Source: Williamsia deligens
GTDB taxonomy: Bacteria > Actinomycetota > Actinomycetes > Mycobacteriales > Mycobacteriaceae
Reading direction: 5' to 3'
DNA: 64,000 bases
NCBI RefSeq assembly: GCF_024171765.1
Contig: NZ_JAMTCI010000001.1
Coordinates: 2,714,796 to 2,778,795, forward strand
Both the position numbers and the translations under genes were made by a program. Position 1 is the first letter of the stretch, and every line of letters starts with the position of its first letter. Positions 26,097 to 35,963 of this stretch are shown here, piece after piece. The notes beneath the pieces are model-generated. The model ran no database searches and had not been told where the DNA came from. It was given only the letters and a program-made list of their open reading frames with translations.

Positions 26097-27410
26097 ATGG
26101 TCGAACTGAGCCGTCGCGGTTTCCTCGCCGCGAGCGTCACCGCAGCCGCAGGTGCGGTCCTCACCGCGTGCGTGGGCTCCGGCAACTCCGGGAGTGGTTC
26201 CAGCGGAGGGGATTCGAACACCATCACGTGGTGGTCGAGTCATCCGGGCAAATCGACGGACGTCGAGAAGGAGCTGATCACCCGGTTCCAGCAGGCGAAC
26301 CCGTCACTGACGGTGCAGCTGGTCGACGGCGGCAAGAACTACGAGGAGGTGGCGCAGAAGTTCAACGCGGCGCTCTCCGGCGGCGCCGTGCCCGACGTCG
26401 TGATGCTCTCCGACGTCTGGTGGTTCAATTTCGCGCTGATCGGTGCGATCGCGCCGCTCGACGACCTGTTCGGCAAGGCCTCGGTGAACACCTCGGACTA
26501 CGTGGACTCGCTGTACAACGACTACGCGTGGAACAACAAGCACTGGGCGCTGCCGTATGCGCGGTCGACCCCGCTCTTCTACTACAACAAGGCCCTCTGG
26601 CGGCAGGCCGGACTGCCGGACCGCGGACCGACGAGCTGGCAGGAGTTCGACGAGTGGGGGCCGCGACTGCAGTCCGTCGTCGGCTCGGGCAAACTCGCCC
26701 ACGGCTGGGGCAATGCCACCGACTATCTCGGGTGGACGTTCCAGGGCCCCATGCGCACGTTCGGTGGACGGTACTCCGACCAGTTCGACCTGAAGTTCAC
26801 CGAGCCGGGCTCGATAGCGGCCGCGAACTACCTCCGCAGCTCGATCCACGAGAAGCGCTACGCCGCCATCTCGAACGACATCGCCAACGACTTCGGCGCC
26901 GGGATCATCGCCTCGACCATCGCGTCCACGGGTGACCTCTCGGGCATCGCGAAGAACGCGGGGTTCGACGTCGGCACCGCGTTCCTGCCTGCGCCGAACG
27001 GCCCCGGTTGCGTCACCGGCGGAACAGGTCTGGCCATCCCGGCGAAGATCAGCGACGAGCGCAAGGTCAATGCGCTGACGTTCATCGACTTCATCACGAA
27101 CACCGACAACACCTCGTACTTCTCGCAGAAGGTCGGGTACATGCCGGTGCGGAAGTCGGCGTTGTCGTCGGCCTCGACGCAGCAGTTCCTCGCGAAGAAT
27201 CCGAACTTCGCGACCGCGGTGAACCAGTTGCCGAAGACGACGTCGCAGGACTACGCGCGAGTGTTCGTCCCCGGCGGCGACAAGATCATCGGCACCGGGT
27301 TCGAGCAGATCGGTCTGCGCAACGCGGACGTGAACTCCACGATGACGTCGGTGCAATCGCAGATCCAGCAGATCATCGACCGGCAGATCACGCCGAAGCT
27401 GCCGAAGTAA
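26097..27410 (+). CDS. ugpB: Glycerophosphocholine-type substrate-binding lipoprotein UgpB
   Basis: The 437-residue protein begins MVELSRRGFLAASV, a twin-arginine signal, followed by the lipobox LTAC. It is therefore probably Tat-exported and lipidated. The mature protein opens with ITWWSSHPGKSTDVEKELI and contains YARSTPLFYYNKALWRQAGL and GYMPVRKSA. These are close to mycobacterial UgpB, which binds glycerophosphocholine rather than glycerol-3-phosphate. It delivers substrate to UgpAE; scavenging of phospholipid head groups is inferred. Confidence 0.9.
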   Translation: MVELSRRGFLAASVTAAAGAVLTACVGSGNSGSGSSGGDSNTITWWSSHPGKSTDVEKELITRFQQANPSLTVQLVDGGKNYEEVAQKFNAALSGGAVPDVVMLSDVWWFNFALIGAIAPLDDLFGKASVNTSDYVDSLYNDYAWNNKHWALPYARSTPLFYYNKALWRQAGLPDRGPTSWQEFDEWGPRLQSVVGSGKLAHGWGNATDYLGWTFQGPMRTFGGRYSDQFDLKFTEPGSIAAANYLRSSIHEKRYAAISNDIANDFGAGIIASTIASTGDLSGIAKNAGFDVGTAFLPAPNGPGCVTGGTGLAIPAKISDERKVNALTFIDFITNTDNTSYFSQKVGYMPVRKSALSSASTQQFLAKNPNFATAVNQLPKTTSQDYARVFVPGGDKIIGTGFEQIGLRNADVNSTMTSVQSQIQQIIDRQITPKLPK

Positions 27411-27413
27411 GCC

Positions 27414-28493
27414 GTGGCGTCCGTCGAATTCGATTCGGTCACCCGTGATTTCGGGTCCGGCCGTCCTGCGGTCGACCAGCTCTCGCTGTCCGTCGCCGAC
27501 GGTGAGTTCCTGGTGCTCGTCGGCCCGTCGGGCTGCGGGAAGTCGACCAGTCTGCGCATGCTCGCCGGCCTCGAACCGATCCAGTCGGGCCGAGTGCTCA
27601 TCGACGGGACCGACGTCAGCGGCCGGGCACCGAAGGCGCGCGACGTCGCCATGGTGTTCCAGAACTACGCGCTGTACCCCAACATGACTGTCGCCGACAA
27701 CATGGGCTTCGCGCTCCGCAACGCAGGGATGAACAAGGCGGACACTGCGGCCGCCGTCGACGAGGCCGCGACGATGCTCGAGCTGACCGAGGTGCTCGGA
27801 CGGAAGCCGTCGGCACTGTCGGGAGGGCAGCGACAGCGTGTCGCGATGGGCCGTGCGATCGTGCGCCGGCCCAAGGTGTTCTGCATGGACGAGCCGCTGA
27901 GCAATCTCGACGCCAAACTGCGCGTGAGCACGCGGTCCCAGATCGCCTCCCTGCAACGACGACTCGGCACCACCACCGTCTACGTCACCCACGATCAGGT
28001 GGAGGCGATGACGATGGGGGACAGGGTCGCTGTGCTGCGCGACGGCGTCCTGCAGCAGGTGGCCGCACCCCGGACGCTGTACCTCGATCCCGACAACGCC
28101 TTCGTCGCCGGGTTCATGGGATCGCCGGCGATGAACCTCGTTGACAACCTCTCGGTGCACGATCGCACGATCCGCCTGGGTGGCCTCGCGGTGCGGGCGC
28201 CGTCGGCGGTGTCGACCGCGACGGCGACGGTGGGGGTTCGGCCCGAGTCGTGGGAGGTCACCGCGCCGGGTGACGAGGCGTTCGATTGCCGGATCGACCT
28301 GGTCGAGGAACTCGGCGCCGAGCAGTTCGTCCACTGCGTCCCGCTCGACGAGTCCCTCGCCGTGCGGGGCGGCAAGGTGGTGGTCCGCGTCGACCACCGC
28401 CGCATCATGACCGTCGGCGACACCGTCGGACTCACCGCAGTCGACGACGACGCCTACTGGTTCGACGCGACGTCGGGTGATCGCATCCGCTGA
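27414..28493 (+). CDS. ugpC: Ugp-type ABC transporter ATPase
   Basis: The 359-residue protein has Walker A GPSGCGKST, signature LSGGQRQRVAMGRAIVR, Walker B FCMDEPLSNLDAKL and switch His VTHDQVEA. A C-terminal TOBE/OB-fold regulatory domain (about residues 240-355; TVGVRPESWEV, VVRVDHRR) is the MalK/UgpC type. It energises UgpAE and could be regulated through the TOBE domain. It starts 3 bp after ugpB. Confidence 0.9.
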   Translation: MASVEFDSVTRDFGSGRPAVDQLSLSVADGEFLVLVGPSGCGKSTSLRMLAGLEPIQSGRVLIDGTDVSGRAPKARDVAMVFQNYALYPNMTVADNMGFALRNAGMNKADTAAAVDEAATMLELTEVLGRKPSALSGGQRQRVAMGRAIVRRPKVFCMDEPLSNLDAKLRVSTRSQIASLQRRLGTTTVYVTHDQVEAMTMGDRVAVLRDGVLQQVAAPRTLYLDPDNAFVAGFMGSPAMNLVDNLSVHDRTIRLGGLAVRAPSAVSTATATVGVRPESWEVTAPGDEAFDCRIDLVEELGAEQFVHCVPLDESLAVRGGKVVVRVDHRRIMTVGDTVGLTAVDDDAYWFDATSGDRIR

Positions 28494-28560
28494 CGCTCCA
28501 CCTCTGGTGTAGCCGCTCCGCCTACAGGGGGCAACGCTGGGACCGGAGCGGGGATGTGTG

Positions 28561-29085
28561 TCAATCCTCGGCGCGGGCCCATCTCGCTCCCACGAAGTCG
28601 CGGTTGCGGGCGGTCTCGACGAGCGTCCACCGGGACGCGGTGGGCATGACCGGACGCCCGGAGCCGAGGGTGCACGGCGCGTAGTGGACGACCATCTCGT
28701 CGACGAGGCCCGCGGTGACGAACTGCGCCGCGAGGTCACCGCCGCCCACGACCCAGACGTCGCGGCCGTCGGCGGCGTCCACGAGCTGCGGGTGGAGGTC
28801 CACGACGTCTCCCGCGAACGTGCGCACACCGGGGGCGACGACCTCCGCCGGGTGGTGAGTGACCACCCAGGTCGGTTGCTCGTAGGGCCACACGTCCGGC
28901 TCGTGACGGATCAGCCAGCGGTGGGTGGAGGCGCCCATCGCGATCGCGCCGACGCCGGTGATGAAGTCGTCGTAACCGCCGAAACCGGTGCCGTCGACGT
29001 CGTTGCGCATGAGCCAGTCGAGGCTGTCGTCGGCGTCGACGACGAAGCCGTCGAGGCTGGATGCGGTGTAGTAGATGGTCGCCAC
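28561..29085 (-). CDS. RibD C-terminal/DHFR-fold family protein
   Basis: The 174-residue protein opens MATIYYTASSLDGFVVDADD, the YyaP/RibD-C signature, and carries VWVVGGGDLAAQFVTAGLVD, the Gly-rich nucleotide-binding element. It is a probable NADPH-dependent reductase of unknown substrate. It lies 10 bp downstream of dtd and is probably cotranscribed with it. It is more canonical in the GGG motif than the paralogue at 1313-1882. Confidence 0.82.
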   Translation of the reverse strand: MATIYYTASSLDGFVVDADDSLDWLMRNDVDGTGFGGYDDFITGVGAIAMGASTHRWLIRHEPDVWPYEQPTWVVTHHPAEVVAPGVRTFAGDVVDLHPQLVDAADGRDVWVVGGGDLAAQFVTAGLVDEMVVHYAPCTLGSGRPVMPTASRWTLVETARNRDFVGARWARAED

Positions 29086-29095
29086 GGCGTGTCCC

Positions 29096-29533
29096 TCACA
29101 TCTCGACGAGGATGGTCACCGGCCCGTCGTTGACGCTGTGGACGCGCATGTGCGCGCCGAACCGGCCGGTCGAGACGGTAGCGCCGAGGTCCGACACAGC
29201 GGTCACGAACCGGTCGACGAGCGGCTCGGCGACAGGACCCGGCGCGGCCGCGTTCCACGACGGCCGGCGGCCCTTGCGGACGTCACCGTAGAGCGTGAAC
29301 TGGCTGACCACGAGCAGGGGAGCGTCCCGATCCGCCGCCGACGTCTCGTCGTCGAGGATCCGCAGGGTCCAGATCTTGTCGGCCATACGCCGTGCGGTGT
29401 CGGCGGTGTCGTCGTGCGTCACGCCGAGCAGCACCACGAGCCCCTGCGCGCCGGGTGCGAGGTCGAGCGCACCGACCGTCTCCCCGTCGACCTCGACGTG
29501 TGCCGCCGTCACCCGAGTCACCACTGCCTTCAT
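29096..29533 (-). CDS. dtd: D-aminoacyl-tRNA deacylase
   Basis: The 145-residue protein carries both DTD active-site motifs: [10 protein letters not shown] (SQxxL) and [14 protein letters not shown] (NxGP[V/F]T). It hydrolyses D-aminoacyl- and mis-acylated glycyl-tRNAs, keeping D-amino acids out of translation. It is transcribed with the RibD-like gene. No unusual features are seen. Confidence 0.95.
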   Translation of the reverse strand: MKAVVTRVTAAHVEVDGETVGALDLAPGAQGLVVLLGVTHDDTADTARRMADKIWTLRILDDETSAADRDAPLLVVSQFTLYGDVRKGRRPSWNAAAPGPVAEPLVDRFVTAVSDLGATVSTGRFGAHMRVHSVNDGPVTILVEM

Positions 29534-29675
29534 GCCGCGAACGCTAGCGAGCGCGCCGACACCCGCCGACGAGCAGGTGGTCCGGTGTCAGCACCGCGTC
29601 AAGATCGCGCCGTGGGCCGTCAGGAGAGCGTTCAGATCGTGGTCGCGCGCGGGGGAGTGGGGCGACGGTGGTGAG

Positions 29676-30116
29676 GTGACCACCGCGCACCGCATCCATC
29701 CGACCTGCACCTCCGACATCGCGCTCTCCGCGCGCGGGGTGGTGGTGATCCCCGTCGACGACGTGACCGCGCTCTGCCACGAGGCCGTCGTGCGGGCGCG
29801 CTGTTTCGGTCGGATGGTGCGGGCTGTGCATGTCTGCGCCCGCGGCACCGACCACCAGCAGCTGCGCCGGCTCTGGCACGGCGAGCACCCTCTGGTCGAC
29901 CTCGTCGTCCTCGACGCCGACCCGGGGGAGTCGCCGGCGGCGATCCTCGCCGAGTGGGTCGCGGTCATGGGGACGTTCGACGACATCCTCGTCGTGCTGG
30001 CCGATGGATCCCGGGAGAGCGAGGCCCGCGCGGTGTCCGTCGACCTCGCCGTGCGGCTGTCGCGGGCGTTCGCGGCGACACCGGCCACCCTCGTGGCGCG
30101 GATGCACTCGGTCTGA
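29676..30116 (+). CDS. Unknown protein, USP-like fold possible
   Basis: GTG 29676 gives 146 residues; earlier in-frame starts would run antisense through dtd. The body reads VVVIPVDDVTALCHEAVVRA, then RAVHVCARGTDHQQLRRLW, PLVDLVVLDADP, and FDDILVVLADGSRESEARA. The alternating beta/alpha pattern resembles the universal-stress-like tail found on some actinobacterial permeases. No signature motif is present, so the resemblance is weak and no function is claimed. Confidence 0.5.
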   Translation: MTTAHRIHPTCTSDIALSARGVVVIPVDDVTALCHEAVVRARCFGRMVRAVHVCARGTDHQQLRRLWHGEHPLVDLVVLDADPGESPAAILAEWVAVMGTFDDILVVLADGSRESEARAVSVDLAVRLSRAFAATPATLVARMHSV

Positions 30117-30180
30117 GCCGCGTATCGACCGTGCGTGTCCCGCAGGAAGCAACCGCACGGTGCCGGCGTTGGACGACGGC

Positions 30181-31014
30181 ATGAGCACACCGACGGACAA
30201 GCACTCATTCGGTACGCACGGACTGTGGATCTGGCACGGCGGTCTCACGCCGGACCAGGCAGCGCGGGTGGAGCAGCTCGGCTACGGGACCATCTGGCTG
30301 GGCGGGTCGCCCGAGGACCTCGCCCCGGCACGCACTCTGCTCGAGGCGACCGACCGAATCCGCGTCGCGACCGGCATCACCAACATCTGGAACACCGACC
30401 CGCTGGCCATCGCCCGGGAGTTCGCCGACCTCGACAAGGACTTCCCCGGCCGTTTCTACCTCGGCGTCGGCGTGGGCCACCGCGAGGCGACCCAGGAGTA
30501 CGCGTCGCCGTACGAGTCGATGGTCGACTACCTCGACAAGCTCGACGAGGGTGGCCTGCCGGTCGAGCGGCGTGTCCTCGCCGCACTCGGCCCCAAGATG
30601 TTGCGTCTCTCCGCCGACCGCGCGCTCGGTGCGCACCCGTACCTGACGCCGCCCGCGCACACCGAGTACGCCCGCGAGATCCTCGGTGCCGACGCGTTCC
30701 TCGCCCCCGAGCACAAGATCGTGCTCGAATCCGACCCGGAGACCGCACGGTCGATCGGTCGGCCGCCCGTCGACACGCCGTACCTGCACCTGCGCAACTA
30801 CGTCGCCAACCTCAAGCGTCTGGGCTGGTCCGACGACGACATCGCCGACGGCGGCAGTGATGCCCTCATCGACGCGCTCGTCGCGCACGGGACGGGTGAA
30901 CAGATCCGCGATCAGGTCGACGCGCATCTGGCGGCCGGGGCCGACCACGTCGCGATCCAGGTGCTGGGGGTCGAGGACGTCACCGATGTCCTGGAGCAGC
31001 TCCCCGCGGGCTGA
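30181..31014 (+). CDS. F420-dependent (luciferase-like) oxidoreductase
   Basis: The 277-residue TIM-barrel protein begins at ATG 30181. [45 protein letters not shown] and [11 protein letters not shown] are features of the LLM class, closest in style to the MSMEG_4879-like F420 subfamily. A C-terminal [20 protein letters not shown] strand-helix closes the barrel. It probably uses F420H2 to reduce or oxidise an unknown small molecule. It lies just upstream of the infA promoter. Confidence 0.8.
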   Translation: MSTPTDKHSFGTHGLWIWHGGLTPDQAARVEQLGYGTIWLGGSPEDLAPARTLLEATDRIRVATGITNIWNTDPLAIAREFADLDKDFPGRFYLGVGVGHREATQEYASPYESMVDYLDKLDEGGLPVERRVLAALGPKMLRLSADRALGAHPYLTPPAHTEYAREILGADAFLAPEHKIVLESDPETARSIGRPPVDTPYLHLRNYVANLKRLGWSDDDIADGGSDALIDALVAHGTGEQIRDQVDAHLAAGADHVAIQVLGVEDVTDVLEQLPAG

Positions 31015-31028
31015 CCGCCGGCGGGCGC

Positions 31029-31061
31029 GATTTGGCCCATACCAGCGCAGACGCGTACAGT
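31029..31061 (+). promoter_or_regulatory. infA promoter
   Basis: GATTTGGCC (31029-31037, containing -35 TTGGCC at 31032-31037) and a -10 TACAGT (31056-31061) are spaced by 18 bp. The same GATTTGGCC precedes rpsH. The transcript would carry a leader of about 145 nt before infA. Confidence 0.6.
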
Positions 31062-31210
31062 GGAGCGCTGGTGCGTGTCCACCGTTGCTGCCTGCCGTTC
31101 TCGGTCGGGAGACGGGTGGATCTGCACGTACCGACAAGGTAGACGACGAGTCCGCATCGCGGGCGGTGCCGCACGGCATCCGACCGGGTGTGGACGAGAT
31201 TGTGGAGGAC

Positions 31211-31432
31211 ATGGCAAAGAAAGACGGCGCCATCGAGGTCGAGGGTCGCGTGGTCGAGCCTCTGCCCAACGCGATGTTCCGCATCGAGCTGGAGAACGGG
31301 CACAAGGTGCTCGCTCACATCAGCGGCAAGATGCGTCAGCACTACATCCGCATCCTCCCCGAGGATCGCGTCGTCGTGGAGCTCTCGCCCTACGACCTCG
31401 CCCGCGGCCGCATCGTCTACCGCTACAAGTAA
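31211..31432 (+). CDS. infA: Translation initiation factor IF-1
   Basis: ATG 31211 behind GGAGG gives the standard 73-residue IF-1. It is a single S1/OB domain ([40 protein letters not shown]). It occupies the ribosomal A site during initiation. It heads the infA-rpmJ-rpsM-rpsK-rpsD-rpoA-rplQ-truA block. Confidence 0.97.
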   Translation: MAKKDGAIEVEGRVVEPLPNAMFRIELENGHKVLAHISGKMRQHYIRILPEDRVVVELSPYDLARGRIVYRYK

Positions 31433-31464
31433 GCGCCACACACCCCATCCCGAGAGGCACCGAC

Positions 31465-31578
31465 GTGAAGGTCCAGCCGAGCGTCAAGCCGATCTGCGAG
31501 AAGTGCAAGGTGATCCGTCGTAACGGTCGGGTCATGGTGATCTGCGACAACCTGCGCCACAAGCAGCGTCAGGGCTGA
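31465..31578 (+). CDS. rpmJ: 50S ribosomal protein L36 (zinc form)
   Basis: From GTG 31465, 37 residues: [20 protein letters not shown], then [13 protein letters not shown]. Three Cys and one His form the zinc site, so this is the C+ form. It lies 32 bp after infA. Confidence 0.95.
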   Translation: MKVQPSVKPICEKCKVIRRNGRVMVICDNLRHKQRQG

Positions 31579-31759
31579 TCTGCACCGGACCCGTCGCGGT
31601 CCCGCAGTCGCTTGAGTGACACACAACTGCATATCGAACACATGAGACTCCCAGCGCCACCGGGGACAGACGCGTCCCCGGCCACCTCCGGACGAAGGCC
31701 GGAGCCCCACACGGGGGACGGACCGGGAGCAGACCTTCGAATCGAAAAGGAATCACCAC
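31579..31759 (+). promoter_or_regulatory. rpmJ-rpsM intergenic region with two hairpins
   Basis: CCGGGGAC (31660-31667) pairs perfectly with GTCCCCGG (31674-31681). CTCCGG (31686-31691) pairs with CCGGAG (31699-31704). An AT-richer stretch near 31630-31640 could hold a weak promoter. Since S4 regulates this operon in other bacteria, an S4-responsive leader is possible but not shown. Confidence 0.4.
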
Positions 31760-32128
31760 ATGGCACGTGTTGCCGGTGTGGATCTCCCGCGCGAGAAGCG
31801 CCTGGAGATCGCACTGACCTACATCTACGGAGTGGGTCGAACCACCTCGCAGCAGATCCTCGCGGGTACCGGGCTCAGCCCCGACCTGCGCGCGAAGGAT
31901 CTCACCGACTCCGACGTCGCGAAGCTGCGCGAATACATCGAGGCGTCCGTCCAGGTCGAGGGTGACCTGCGCCGTGAGGTGCAGGGCGACATCCGCCGCA
32001 AGATCGAGATCGGCTGCTACCAGGGCATGCGTCATCGCCGTGGTCTGCCCGTGCGCGGTCAGCGGACCAAGACCAACGCCCGTACCCGCAAGGGCCCCAA
32101 GAAGACCATCGCCGGGAAGAAGAAGTAA
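31760..32128 (+). CDS. rpsM: 30S ribosomal protein S13
   Basis: The 122-residue protein has [33 protein letters not shown] and the C-terminal [20 protein letters not shown], the S13 signature. It sits at the head of the 30S and bridges to L5. GAAAAGGA precedes it. It starts a tight run with rpsK. Confidence 0.97.
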   Translation: MARVAGVDLPREKRLEIALTYIYGVGRTTSQQILAGTGLSPDLRAKDLTDSDVAKLREYIEASVQVEGDLRREVQGDIRRKIEIGCYQGMRHRRGLPVRGQRTKTNARTRKGPKKTIAGKKK

Positions 32129-32131
32129 CGC

Positions 32132-32542
32132 ATGCCTCCGAAGTCACGCGCTGCCGGCCCCAAGAAGGGCACGTCGCGCCGTCGCGAGAAGAAGAACGTC
32201 CCGCACGGCCACGCGCACATCAAGTCCACGTTCAACAACACGATCGTCTCGATCACCGACCCCGCAGGCAACGTGATCTCCTGGGCGTCCTCGGGCCATG
32301 TCGGCTTCAAGGGTTCGCGCAAGAGCACCCCGTTCGCCGCGCAGCTCGCCGCCGAGAACGCTGCCCGCAAGGCGCAGGAGAACGGCGTCAAGAAGGTCGA
32401 CGTGTTCGTCAAGGGCCCGGGTTCGGGCCGTGAGACCGCGATCCGTTCGCTGCAGGCCGCCGGCCTGGAGGTGGGCACCATCTCCGACGTCACCCCCGCC
32501 CCCCACAACGGTTGCCGCCCGCCCAAGCGGCGCCGGGTCTAG
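32132..32542 (+). CDS. rpsK: 30S ribosomal protein S11
   Basis: The 136-residue protein shows [19 protein letters not shown] and [18 protein letters not shown], the S11 signature at the C-terminus. It forms part of the 30S platform. It starts 3 bp after rpsM. Confidence 0.97.
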   Translation: MPPKSRAAGPKKGTSRRREKKNVPHGHAHIKSTFNNTIVSITDPAGNVISWASSGHVGFKGSRKSTPFAAQLAAENAARKAQENGVKKVDVFVKGPGSGRETAIRSLQAAGLEVGTISDVTPAPHNGCRPPKRRRV

Positions 32543-32565
32543 TCGGGAAGGGAAGGAACCCACTC

Positions 32566-33171
32566 ATGGCTCGTTACACCGGACCCGCCACCAAGAAGTC
32601 GCGCCGACTGCGCGTCGACCTCGTCGGTGGAGACCAGGCATTCGAACGTCGCCCCTATCCGCCCGGCCAGCACGGCCGCGCGCGGATCAAGGAGAGCGAA
32701 TACCTCATGCAGCTGCAGGAGAAGCAGAAGGCTCGCTTCACCTACGGCGTCATGGAGAAGCAGTTCCGTCGCTACTACGAGGAGGCGAACCGTCGTAACG
32801 GCAAGACCGGCGACGAGCTGCTCCGCATCCTCGAGACCCGTCTGGACAACGTCGTCTACCGCGCGGGCCTGGCCCGCACGCGTCGTCAGTCGCGCCAGCT
32901 GGTCAGCCACGGCCATTTCACCGTCAACGGTGTGAAGGTCGACGTGCCCAGCTACCGCGTCTCGCAGTACGACATCATCGACGTCCGTCCGAAGTCGCTG
33001 CAGACCGTGCCGTTCCAGATCGCCCGCGAGATCCAGGGTGATCGGCCCGTTCCGGGCTGGCTGCAGGTCGTCCCGTCGACGCTGCGGATCCTCGTGCACC
33101 AGGTGCCCGACCGCGGTCAGATCGACGTGCCGCTCACCGAGCAGCTGATCGTCGAGTTCTACTCGAAGTAA
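32566..33171 (+). CDS. rpsD: 30S ribosomal protein S4
   Basis: From ATG 32566 behind GGAAGGA, 201 residues. The N-terminus lacks the zinc-binding cysteines (C- form), the middle has the S4 RNA-binding domain ([20 protein letters not shown]) and [18 protein letters not shown]4 nucleates 30S assembly and commonly represses its own operon. A strong hairpin follows immediately. Confidence 0.97.
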   Translation: MARYTGPATKKSRRLRVDLVGGDQAFERRPYPPGQHGRARIKESEYLMQLQEKQKARFTYGVMEKQFRRYYEEANRRNGKTGDELLRILETRLDNVVYRAGLARTRRQSRQLVSHGHFTVNGVKVDVPSYRVSQYDIIDVRPKSLQTVPFQIAREIQGDRPVPGWLQVVPSTLRILVHQVPDRGQIDVPLTEQLIVEFYSK

Positions 33172-33179
33172 CGCGTGTG

Positions 33180-33206
33180 CTCCCCGCCGGCCTGTCCGGC
33201 GGGGAG
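33180..33206 (+). terminator. Perfect hairpin between rpsD and rpoA
   Basis: CTCCCCGCCGG (33180-33190) pairs perfectly with CCGGCGGGGAG (33196-33206), an 11-bp GC stem with the loop CCTGT, 8 nt after the rpsD stop. It could act as a terminator or attenuator that adjusts rpoA relative to the ribosomal genes. Confidence 0.6.
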
Positions 33207-33286
33207 TGCCTCGCCCGTCGGCAGACGTCGACGGGTTCTCTCGGGCGTCATATGGCGGATGCCCACACAGGAGGAATCACCACCCA

Positions 33287-34342
33287 ATGCTCATCTCACA
33301 GCGACCCACCCTGTCCGAAGAGGTGCTGGCCGAGGACCGCTCGAAGTTCGTCATCGAGCCGCTCGAGCCCGGCTTCGGCTACACCCTCGGCAACTCGCTG
33401 CGGCGCACCCTGCTGTCGTCCATCCCGGGCGCGGCGGTCACCAGCATCCGCATCGACGGCGTGCTCCACGAGTTCACCACCGTCCCGGGGGTGAAGGAGG
33501 ACGTCACCGACATCATCCTGAACCTCAAGGGCCTCGTGGTGTCCTCCGAGGAGGACGAGCCGGTCACCATGTACGTCCGCAAGCAGGGACCCGGCACCGT
33601 CACCGGCGCCGACATCGTCCCGCCGGCGGGTGTCACCGTGCACAACCCGGATCTGCACATCGCGACCCTGAACGACAAGGGCAAGCTCGAGATCGAGCTC
33701 GTCGTCGAGCGGGGCCGTGGCTACGTGCCGGCCGTGCAGAACAAGGCGTCGGGCGCCGAGATCGGCCGCATCCCGGTCGACTCGATCTACTCGCCCGTGC
33801 TCAAGGTGACCTACAAGGTCGAGGCGACCCGTGTCGAGCAGCGCACCGACTTCGACCGTCTCGTCCTCGACGTCGAGACCAAGAACTCGATCACCGCGCG
33901 GGACGCGCTGGCCTCGGCCGGCAAGACCCTCGTGGAGCTGTTCGGTCTGGCGCGGGAGCTCAACGTCGAGGCCGAGGGCATCGAGATCGGTCCGTCGCCG
34001 GCCGAGGCAGACCACATCGCCTCGTTCAGCCTGCCGATCGAGGACCTCGAGCTCACGGTGCGCTCGTACAACTGCCTCAAGCGCGAGGGCGTGCACACCG
34101 TCGGTGAGCTCGTCGCCCGCACGGAGTCGGATCTGCTCGACATCCGCAACTTCGGGCAGAAGTCGATCGACGAGGTGAAGGTCAAGCTGCACACGCTGGG
34201 CCTGTCGCTGAAGGACAGCCCCGCCAGCTTCGACCCGACGCAGGTCGCCGGGTACGACGCGAGCACGGGTACGTGGTCCGACGACGCATCGTTCTCCGAT
34301 GCCGACGCGGGCGAGGATTACGCAGAGACCGAGCAGCTCTGA
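33287..34342 (+). CDS. rpoA: RNA polymerase alpha subunit
   Basis: From ATG 33287 (AGGAGGA about 11 nt upstream), 351 residues. The N-terminal dimerisation domain ([40 protein letters not shown]) spans about residues 1-230. The alpha-CTD ([34 protein letters not shown]) spans about 245-315, followed by an acidic tail. Alpha initiates RNAP assembly and contacts UP elements and activators. Confidence 0.97.
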   Translation: MLISQRPTLSEEVLAEDRSKFVIEPLEPGFGYTLGNSLRRTLLSSIPGAAVTSIRIDGVLHEFTTVPGVKEDVTDIILNLKGLVVSSEEDEPVTMYVRKQGPGTVTGADIVPPAGVTVHNPDLHIATLNDKGKLEIELVVERGRGYVPAVQNKASGAEIGRIPVDSIYSPVLKVTYKVEATRVEQRTDFDRLVLDVETKNSITARDALASAGKTLVELFGLARELNVEAEGIEIGPSPAEADHIASFSLPIEDLELTVRSYNCLKREGVHTVGELVARTESDLLDIRNFGQKSIDEVKVKLHTLGLSLKDSPASFDPTQVAGYDASTGTWSDDASFSDADAGEDYAETEQL

Positions 34343-34404
34343 CGAGCTGCCCTACCCTTCCCCTCCCGGCCGAGAGGCCGTGAGCGTCTTACAAGGAGAC
34401 ATCG

Positions 34405-35061
34405 ATGCCCAAGCCCACCAAGGGCGCCCGTCTCGGCGGGTCGGCTTCGCACCAGAAGGCGATGCTGGCGAACCTCGCCACGTCGCTCTTCGAGCACGAG
34501 CGGATCACGACCACCGAGGCCAAGGCCAAGCGGCTGCGGCCCTACGCGGAGAAGCTGATCACCCACGCCAAGGCGGGCAGCCTCGCCCACCGTCGTGAGG
34601 TGCTCAAGGACATCCGCGACAAGGACGTGGTGCACAAGCTGTTCGCCGAGATCGGCCCCTCGTTCGCCGAGCGTGACGGCGGGTACACCCGCATCGTCAA
34701 GACGTTGCCCCGCAAGGGCGACAACGCGCCGATGGCCGTGATCGAGCTGGTGTCCGGCCCGACCGCGTCCAGCGAGGCCAGCCGGGCCACCCGTGTGGCC
34801 GCGTCGCAGAAGGCTGCCGCGCAGCCTGCTGCCGGCAGCTCCGCCGCCGACACCGCCGCCGAGGCCGCCGAGGACGAGAACAACGTCGTCGCGCAGGTCG
34901 AGGCGCAGGCGTCCGACGAGGCCGTCGAGAACGCCGACGCGGTCGCCGAGGGCGCCACGGAGGAGTCCTGGGCCGAGAGCGCTGCGGAGATCGTCGACGA
35001 GAAGGGCGCGGTCGCGGCCGAGCAGTCCGCCGACGAGAAGTCCGCTGACGACAGCAAGTGA
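34405..35061 (+). CDS. rplQ: 50S ribosomal protein L17 with acidic C-terminal extension
   Basis: The core L17 occupies residues 1-120 ([57 protein letters not shown]). A further 95 or so residues are Ala/Glu/Asp-rich and low complexity, giving 218 residues against about 120-130 in E. coli. Such tails are common in actinobacteria and probably disordered. It lies 62 bp after rpoA. Confidence 0.96.
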   Translation: MPKPTKGARLGGSASHQKAMLANLATSLFEHERITTTEAKAKRLRPYAEKLITHAKAGSLAHRREVLKDIRDKDVVHKLFAEIGPSFAERDGGYTRIVKTLPRKGDNAPMAVIELVSGPTASSEASRATRVAASQKAAAQPAAGSSAADTAAEAAEDENNVVAQVEAQASDEAVENADAVAEGATEESWAESAAEIVDEKGAVAAEQSADEKSADDSK

Positions 35062-35074
35062 TCTCACGCCTCAC

Positions 35075-35959
35075 GTGAGGACATCGAGCGAGCCCGCCCC
35101 CGACACCGTCGGCGGCGGGCTCGTTCGTCTGCGCCTGCAGATCGGCTACGACGGAACCGATTTCGCGGGGTGGGCCCGTCAGCCCGGGTTGCGGACGGTG
35201 TGCGGGACGCTCGAGGAGCACCTCACGACAGTCCTGCGCGTCCCGGTGTCGCTGACGGTCGCCGGTCGCACCGATGCGGGCGTCCACGCGACGGGTCAGG
35301 TGGCGCACTGCGACGTGCCCCTGAGCAGCCTCGAGACGCGCTCGGTGGACGGTGACCCCGCACGTCTCGTACGGCGGTTGACGAAGCTCCTCCCCGACGA
35401 CGTGGTCGTCAAGGCGGTCGATGCCGTCGACCCCGCGTTCGACGCCCGGTTCGCGGCGCTGCGCCGTCACTATCGGTATCGGCTGACCGACACACCGTGG
35501 GGCGCCGAACCCGTTCGCGCGCGGGACACGTCGGTGTGGACGCGGCCGCTCGACATCACGGCCATGGAGGCCGCGAGTGCCTCCCTGTGCGGCCTCCATG
35601 ACTTCGCGGCCTTCTGCCGCCGCCGGGAGGGCGCCACCACCGTCCGCGACCTGCAGCGGTTCACCTGGCGTCGCGACGCCGACGGGGTGCTCGTCGCCGA
35701 CGTCAGCGCAGATGCGTTCTGCTGGTCGATGGTGCGGTCGTTGGTGGGTGCGGTGGCCGCGGTGGGCGAGGGGCGGCGCGATCTCGCCTGGTGTGCCGCA
35801 CTCGTGGATCGCACCAGCCGGGCGGCCGACGTCCCGGTCGCACCGGCCCGTGGCCTGACGTTGATCGGCGTGGACTACCCGCCCGCGCACGAGTGGGCCC
35901 GACGCGCCGAGGTCACGCGCGACGTGCGCGACAGCCCCGACACCCCGGGCTGTTGCTGA
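35075..35959 (+). CDS. truA: tRNA pseudouridine(38-40) synthase
   Basis: The GTG at 35075, 13 bp after rplQ, gives 294 residues. The catalytic motif [16 protein letters not shown] places the nucleophile Asp near residue 67. [20 protein letters not shown] is the TruA N-terminus, and [20 protein letters not shown] the second-domain signature. It modifies the anticodon stem-loop. Linkage to rplQ is conserved. Confidence 0.95.
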   Translation: MRTSSEPAPDTVGGGLVRLRLQIGYDGTDFAGWARQPGLRTVCGTLEEHLTTVLRVPVSLTVAGRTDAGVHATGQVAHCDVPLSSLETRSVDGDPARLVRRLTKLLPDDVVVKAVDAVDPAFDARFAALRRHYRYRLTDTPWGAEPVRARDTSVWTRPLDITAMEAASASLCGLHDFAAFCRRREGATTVRDLQRFTWRRDADGVLVADVSADAFCWSMVRSLVGAVAAVGEGRRDLAWCAALVDRTSRAADVPVAPARGLTLIGVDYPPAHEWARRAEVTRDVRDSPDTPGCC

Positions 35960-35963
35960 GCGG

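Noticed and set aside
26304-28829. An 841-codon minus-strand frame opposite ugpB-ugpC
   Set aside because: Antisense shadow of UgpB/UgpC, which have complete family signatures.
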